Part shown: positions 40,047 to 44,236 of the stretch, in pieces | How positions within the stretch are numbered: position 1 is the stretch's first letter | Layout: every line of letters starts with the position of its first letter | NCBI GenBank assembly: GCA_016197155.1 | Contig: JACPWF010000027.1 | Location: 1-44,236 of the forward strand | Source of the DNA: Candidatus Omnitrophota bacterium | Lineage (GTDB): Bacteria > Omnitrophota > Gorgyraeia > 2-02-FULL-51-18 | Direction of reading: 5' to 3' | Length of the DNA stretch: 44,236 nt | Notes under the pieces: generated by a model | Seen by the model: only the letters and a program-made list of their open reading frames with translations | Databases searched by the model: none | What the model was told of the DNA's origin: nothing | Made by a program: the position numbers and the translations under genes

Positions 40047-42286
40047 GCGGCTTTCTGGATGATTTCGAGCTCTTCCCTGGAGGGCTTCGGCTTATGCAGG
40101 AGGATGAAAAGCAAAAAGACGCCGATGGCCGCGCCGACGATCATCCCTCCCGCCGAATGTTCAAGCCGCACGACAATCGGAATGGCTAAAAGCGCCACCA
40201 TGTTCATGACCTTGATGAGCGGATTGAGCGCCGGCCCGGCGGTGTCCTTCAGGGGATCCCCCACCGTGTCACCGGTGACGGAGGCCTTGTGCGCGTCGGA
40301 GCCTTTTCCGCCAAAAATTCCGTCCTCAATCAATTTTTTCGCGTTGTCCCACGCGCCGCCGGCATTGGCCATGAACACCGCCAAAAGCTGTCCCGACAGG
40401 ATCATGCCCGCGAGAAACCCGCCGAGCGCCTCTTTTTTCAGAACGAGCCCCACAAAAAGCGGCGTGAGGATCGCCAAAAGCCCCGGCCGTATCAATTCTT
40501 TTTGCGCCGCCGCGGTGCAAATCGAAACGACGCGCGCGTAGTCGGGAAGTTTTTTGCCTTCCCAAACGTCCTTGTCCTTCAACTGTTCTCTCACCTCTTT
40601 CACGATCAAAAACGCCGCGCGGCCCACGGCCTTGATCGTGAGCGAACTAAAGAGAAACGGAATCGCGCCCCCGATCAAAAGGCCCACAAAGACGTTGTGA
40701 TCCGAAACGGAAAGCATGGCCGCGATCTCGGCGTAAGTCATCCGAGTGAGCGCGCTGATATCGGTGATGTAGGCGTTGAAAAGTGAAATGGCCGCCACGA
40801 CCGCCGAGGCGATCGCGATGCCTTTGGTGATGGCCTTCGTCGTGTTTCCCACCGCGTCCAGGTCCGCCAAAATCTGCCGGGCGGGTTTGGGCAGGCGCGC
40901 CATCTCCCCGATCCCGTTGGCGTTGTCCGCGACGGGGCCGAAGACGTCCATGGAAATATTGTTGCCGGTCAAAGTCAACATCCCGATCCCCGCCATCGAC
41001 ACGCCGTACGCGACAAACGTGGGGTTGGTTCCCTGATAAATGAAGGCGGAGAGAAGGATCGCGATCGCGATCACGAAAATCGCCCAGACCGTGCTCTCGA
41101 GGCCGACCGCAAAACCGGTGATGATCGCGGTCGCGTGGCCGGTCTGGCAGGACTCGGCGACAGATTTGACGGGCGGCTTGTTCGTGTCGGTGAAATATTC
41201 CGTCAAACGGTTAATGGTGACCGCCAAGAGGATCCCGACAAGCGTGGCCCACACCGGACGGAAATCAAGCCCCGCGATCCCGAGCGTCGCCCACCCCGGC
41301 AGGGCCGAGGTCCAGGCGGCCGAACGCAGGTAAAAAAATCCGACCGCCATGAAACCCGCGATCGAGACAAAAGCCGAGATTAAAAACCCGATGTTGATCG
41401 CCTTCATCGCGTCGCGCACCTCTTCTTTGGTGCGCACCGCGTAGGTCCCGACGATCGAGGCAATGACGCCGATCGCGCGCACCAGAAGCGGAAAAATGAC
41501 GCCCTTGTGCCCGTACGACGCCCACCCCAAAATCATCGCCGAGACGATCGTCACCTCGTACGATTCAAAGATGTCCGCCGCCATGCCCGCGCAGTCGCCG
41601 ACGTTGTCGCCGACGTTGTCCGCGATCGTCGCGGCATTCCGCGGGTCATCTTCGGGAATATTTTTTTCAATTTTTCCGACCAGGTCCGCGCCCACGTCCG
41701 CGGCCTTCGTGAAAATGCCGCCGCCCACTCTCATGAAAAGCGCCAAAAGCGTCCCGCCGAAGCCGAATCCCAGAAGCACCTCGTACGCCCGCTCGCCGTA
41801 AATCATAAAAATACAGGTGCCGCCCAAAAGCCCGAGCCCGTCGGTGAGCATCCCCGTGATCGTGCCCGTCCGGTAGGCGATTTTCAAAGCGTCGCTAAAA
41901 CTGCCCCGCGCCGCCGCGGCCGCCACGCGCACGTTCCCGCGCACGGCCAGATTCATCCCGACGAAACCGACCGTCGCCGAAAAAATGGACCCCATCAGAA
42001 ACGCGCACGCGCGCCCGATGGCGATGTGTTTCTCGCCCGCCGTGAAATACAAAACGGCCGTCAAAAGCAGGATGAGAAAAGCGATGGTTTTGAATTGGCG
42101 CACCAGGTACGCGTTGGCGCCCACGCGGATCGAGGAGCTTATTTTTTGCATCTCCGCGGTGCCCTTGTCCTCGCGCAAAACCTGCGCCATCAAAAATCCC
42201 GCGTACAAAAGTCCTACGACGGCCGTCCCGAGCACCGCCCAAAGCGCCAGAATCTCTCCGGCGGAAAAAGTCGTGGATGCGATCAT
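40043..42286 (-). CDS. hppA: membrane proton-translocating pyrophosphatase
   Basis: A 747-residue, ~16-segment pump that hydrolyses pyrophosphate to move H+ across the inner membrane. The substrate site is DVGADLVGKIEKNIPEDDPR followed by DNVGDNVGDCAGMAAD. GNTTKAITKG carries Lys where K+-dependent enzymes have Ala, so this should be the K+-independent H+-pumping type. AGGAG lies before the ATG. A weak TAGAAT is at 42323-42318. It heads the run hppA-dedA-tolC-acrB-thrH-xthA. Confidence 0.95.
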   Translation of the reverse strand: MIASTTFSAGEILALWAVLGTAVVGLLYAGFLMAQVLREDKGTAEMQKISSSIRVGANAYLVRQFKTIAFLILLLTAVLYFTAGEKHIAIGRACAFLMGSIFSATVGFVGMNLAVRGNVRVAAAAARGSFSDALKIAYRTGTITGMLTDGLGLLGGTCIFMIYGERAYEVLLGFGFGGTLLALFMRVGGGIFTKAADVGADLVGKIEKNIPEDDPRNAATIADNVGDNVGDCAGMAADIFESYEVTIVSAMILGWASYGHKGVIFPLLVRAIGVIASIVGTYAVRTKEEVRDAMKAINIGFLISAFVSIAGFMAVGFFYLRSAAWTSALPGWATLGIAGLDFRPVWATLVGILLAVTINRLTEYFTDTNKPPVKSVAESCQTGHATAIITGFAVGLESTVWAIFVIAIAILLSAFIYQGTNPTFVAYGVSMAGIGMLTLTGNNISMDVFGPVADNANGIGEMARLPKPARQILADLDAVGNTTKAITKGIAIASAVVAAISLFNAYITDISALTRMTYAEIAAMLSVSDHNVFVGLLIGGAIPFLFSSLTIKAVGRAAFLIVKEVREQLKDKDVWEGKKLPDYARVVSICTAAAQKELIRPGLLAILTPLFVGLVLKKEALGGFLAGMILSGQLLAVFMANAGGAWDNAKKLIEDGIFGGKGSDAHKASVTGDTVGDPLKDTAGPALNPLIKVMNMVALLAIPIVVRLEHSAGGMIVGAAIGVFLLFILLHKPKPSREELEIIQKAA

Positions 42287-42394
42287 GGATTTCTCCTGAA
42301 TGAATGAATTGCGCGCTATTCTAACAAATTTTAATTGGAAATGTGAAACAATTTTCGGCTTCCGCCGGGCGGGCGACTCGTTGTTTAAAAGAAA

Positions 42395-44236
42395 TTAATG
42401 ATTCGTCTCTTTCGTCTTGAGAGCCGGCTCGACCATGTCGGCGTGGCCGTTCAGACGGGAGGAGGACTCGAGAACTTTCTTTTCTTGGGCATCAAAATAA
42501 CTGGCGAGTTCCTCGGAAATGACGGGCCGTTCGGGGGCGGCGTCTTCTGTCGGCGCATGATCCGGGCGGAAAAAATTCAAATCGGAAGAAACGACCCGTC
42601 CGAACCGGTCAAAAACCAGCCGAATATGTATCCCGATCGATCCATGGATAAAAATGGTCTCCTGTGATTTCAGCTGTCCGCCGGAATAATAAGTCCGCGT
42701 CGTTTCAATTTTGTTGAGAATTTTCCCGCGCTCATTCCACGCCGTGGAGCTGTAATAAACCTGCCGGGTGTCCGTGCCGCGCGGATTGAGCTCGTAACGG
42801 TAGATCAATTCGGATTTCTTCTTCTCCTGCCCGGGAATATCGGTGTCAAAATAAGTGGTCTTGGATGAAGATTCGGTAAAACGCGCCCCGCGCCCGTTGT
42901 ACAAATAAGTGATTGTTTCTTCCCTCTTTTTAATCAGTTTCTTTTCAACCGCCGGCCCGCCGACGACCTTGTAAAGAATGGTTCCGTAAGCCCTCTGTTT
43001 AAGCGTCACCGGATCGTATTCCCAACTGGTCCGCGTCGCCCGGTCGCCGGTGATCACAAACTGCATGAGGAGCCGTTTGCCATCCTCGCTGTAGCGGGAT
43101 TCAAAAACGGGCGTCTTGCCGTCAAAATCGTAAATCGCCGTGCCAATCAGGGCGCCAGTCGCGGAATAAGAATCTTTTTGCAGCAAAGTCCCAAATACTG
43201 CCCCATTATTTGGACGATAAACATAAATCGCGCAACCCCCATTTTTAAAAACCTGCTTGTACACCCGGCCCGTCCAATGACCGTCCGGATCAGGCCCAGA
43301 AAACTTTTCATCATAATAAAAAGCGGTCGTTCCGTCGGTGTGGTTTTTAAAGCTCTCCTTGTTGCCCGAGAGATAGAAAGTGGTGATGTCGCCGTTTGCA
43401 AGGGTGACCTTCTGGACCTTTAGCCCGTCCTGAAAGTAATCGGTTGATTGAATAAAATTGCCCGCCGGATCAAATTCGGTTTTTGTTTGGAGGTTGCCGG
43501 TTGTCGTCCAGTAGGTGAATTCTATTTTAGAGTGATCGGCCCTGGTGAGGCGGCTTATGCGGCTTTGGGTTTCGTCCAAGTATTCGGTCAGGGAGTTGTC
43601 TGCCGCGCTTAAGAAGCTTTGTTTGTTGCCGGAAGGATAAAAGACGGTGGTGCCGGTAGCGTCTTTAATCAGTGAGACGACGCCTGTTTCAAAGAACTCG
43701 GTGTGGGTGGTGAGGACGCCTTCGGTGCTGAATTCGTCCTTGGTTTTGGCTTGGGGGGTGTCGTTCCAGTAGGTGAATTCTATTTTAGAGTGATCGGCCC
43801 TGGTGAGGCGGCTTATGCGGCTTTGGGTTTCGTCCAGGTATTCGGTAAGAGAGCTGTCGGCAGCGCTTAAGAAGCTTTCTTTGTTGCCCGAGGCGTAGAA
43901 GGTGGTGGTGTCGCCACTACCCAGGGTGATGCGAAGAACTGATCCGTCATCGCGGTAGTCGGTGGTTTTAAAGAGTGTTCCCTGGGCGTCGAATTCTTTT
44001 TTGGTCTTAACGGTGGCCGTGGCGTTCCAGTAGTCAAAGGTGACCTTGGAGTTGTCGGACTGGGTGACGAGGTCCACTCTTCCGGTGTTCTGGCCGTCGA
44101 AGTTTTCATCAAGGTAGTGGGTGGTGGATTTATCGGTGTTATTGAAGAAGCTTTCTTTGTTGCCCGAGGCGTAGAAGGTGGTGGTGTCGCCACTACCCAG
44201 GGTGATGCGAAGGACTGATCCGTCATCGCGGTAGTC
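42395..44236 (-). CDS. YD/RHS- or MORN-like tandem repeat protein, 5' incomplete
   Basis: The minus-strand frame is open from the window edge to the TAA at 42395, so at least 613 residues are present and the N-terminus is missing. It consists of degenerate beta-rich units with the pattern TTFY-x-SGNK-[EQ]-SF, then TEYLDETQSRISRLTRADHS and KIEFTYW, repeating every ~86 residues. The C-terminal third has more diverged units (YYSGGQLKSQETIFIHG) and an unstructured charged tail (~70 aa) without a toxin domain I recognise. It is probably a cell-surface or secreted repeat protein. A GTG at 44077 is an internal codon, not the start. Confidence 0.75.
   Translation of the reverse strand, partial: DYRDDGSVLRITLGSGDTTTFYASGNKESFFNNTDKSTTHYLDENFDGQNTGRVDLVTQSDNSKVTFDYWNATATVKTKKEFDAQGTLFKTTDYRDDGSVLRITLGSGDTTTFYASGNKESFLSAADSSLTEYLDETQSRISRLTRADHSKIEFTYWNDTPQAKTKDEFSTEGVLTTHTEFFETGVVSLIKDATGTTVFYPSGNKQSFLSAADNSLTEYLDETQSRISRLTRADHSKIEFTYWTTTGNLQTKTEFDPAGNFIQSTDYFQDGLKVQKVTLANGDITTFYLSGNKESFKNHTDGTTAFYYDEKFSGPDPDGHWTGRVYKQVFKNGGCAIYVYRPNNGAVFGTLLQKDSYSATGALIGTAIYDFDGKTPVFESRYSEDGKRLLMQFVITGDRATRTSWEYDPVTLKQRAYGTILYKVVGGPAVEKKLIKKREETITYLYNGRGARFTESSSKTTYFDTDIPGQEKKKSELIYRYELNPRGTDTRQVYYSSTAWNERGKILNKIETTRTYYSGGQLKSQETIFIHGSIGIHIRLVFDRFGRVVSSDLNFFRPDHAPTEDAAPERPVISEELASYFDAQEKKVLESSSRLNGHADMVEPALKTKETNH
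43508..44236. repeat. ~258-bp tandem repeats within the repeat protein
   Basis: The block beginning CCAGTAGGTGAATTC at 43508 recurs at 43766 (258 bp, 86 codons) with near-identity over ~95 bp. A more diverged copy begins at 44027 (261 bp). The stretch at 43888-43962 is repeated almost exactly at 44162-44236, the window edge. All periods are multiples of three, so the copy number can change in frame. Confidence 0.88.

Noticed and set aside
43508-44236. CRISPR-like array from the regular repeats at the right edge
   Set aside because: The repeats are ~258 bp, in frame and part of one coding sequence, with no short repeat/spacer structure.

Overview
The window reads as ordinary chromosome from a Gram-negative bacterium, most likely an uncultured lineage of the former 'Deltaproteobacteria' grade. 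This placement is an inference from gene content: TolC/RND efflux, lipoprotein, Orn, CGFS glutaredoxin plus BolA, split glycine decarboxylase and pyruvoyl arginine decarboxylase. It is not a phylogeny. Most of the DNA is GC-rich with dense minus-strand operons and many TTG/GTG starts. Only the first ~0.8 kb is clearly AT-rich. The last gene runs off the right edge inside near-identical repeats.

Layout. 1-1.1 kb: AT-rich edge with two unknown small proteins. 1.2-4.2 kb (minus): amidase, murI, queD-like and queE, with a duplicated queD start between murI and queD. 4.2-9.7 kb: an RNA and translation quality-control neighbourhood. It has a Ski2-like helicase (+), bolA-grxD (-), and a GGQ rescue factor, orn, tmRNA and smpB (all -), bracketed by two paralogous secreted TPR proteins (+). 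9.7-12.2 kb: a CHASE2-GGDEF cyclase and a VapBC module. 12.2-12.6 kb: tRNA-Leu(CAG) surrounded by copies of its own ends and small palindromes. 12.6-17.6 kb (minus): DUF4912, GH57 branching enzyme, lipoprotein, aspartase and citrate synthase. 17.7-19.9 kb: pdaD and a GT39/83-type transferase (-), divergent from a 51-residue zinc-ribbon gene (+). 19.9-31.9 kb (minus): one almost gapless run of ROK, ROK, Cys-rich protein, bioB, bioF, bioA, bioD, gcvT, gcvH, gcvPA, gcvPB and a lipoyl/octanoyl transferase. 32-42.3 kb (minus): glnA, xthA, thrH, acrB, tolC, dedA and hppA. 42.4 kb to the edge: a repeat-rich protein, 5' incomplete.

How the genes work together. The 12-kb bio-gcv run joins biotin synthesis with the glycine cleavage system and the enzyme class that loads lipoyl groups on GcvH, behind two divergent ROK regulators. 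tmRNA, SmpB, a release-factor-like rescue protein and Orn lie on one strand next to a Ski2-type helicase, which suggests two ribosome-rescue routes plus RNA turnover. Several first-in-transcript genes have a -10 hexamer only 6-7 nt before the start codon, so they are probably leaderless, while internal operon genes usually carry Shine-Dalgarno sites. Two families of small palindromes recur. One forms a tandem pair inside the tmRNA gene, and the other sits as a precise 20-bp insertion in a duplicated tRNA-Leu end. No single gene cluster here is clearly an undescribed system. The most unusual items are the palindromes in the RNA genes, the rescue neighbourhood, the Cys-lacking QueD homologue and the ROK-bio-gcv-lipM super-operon.
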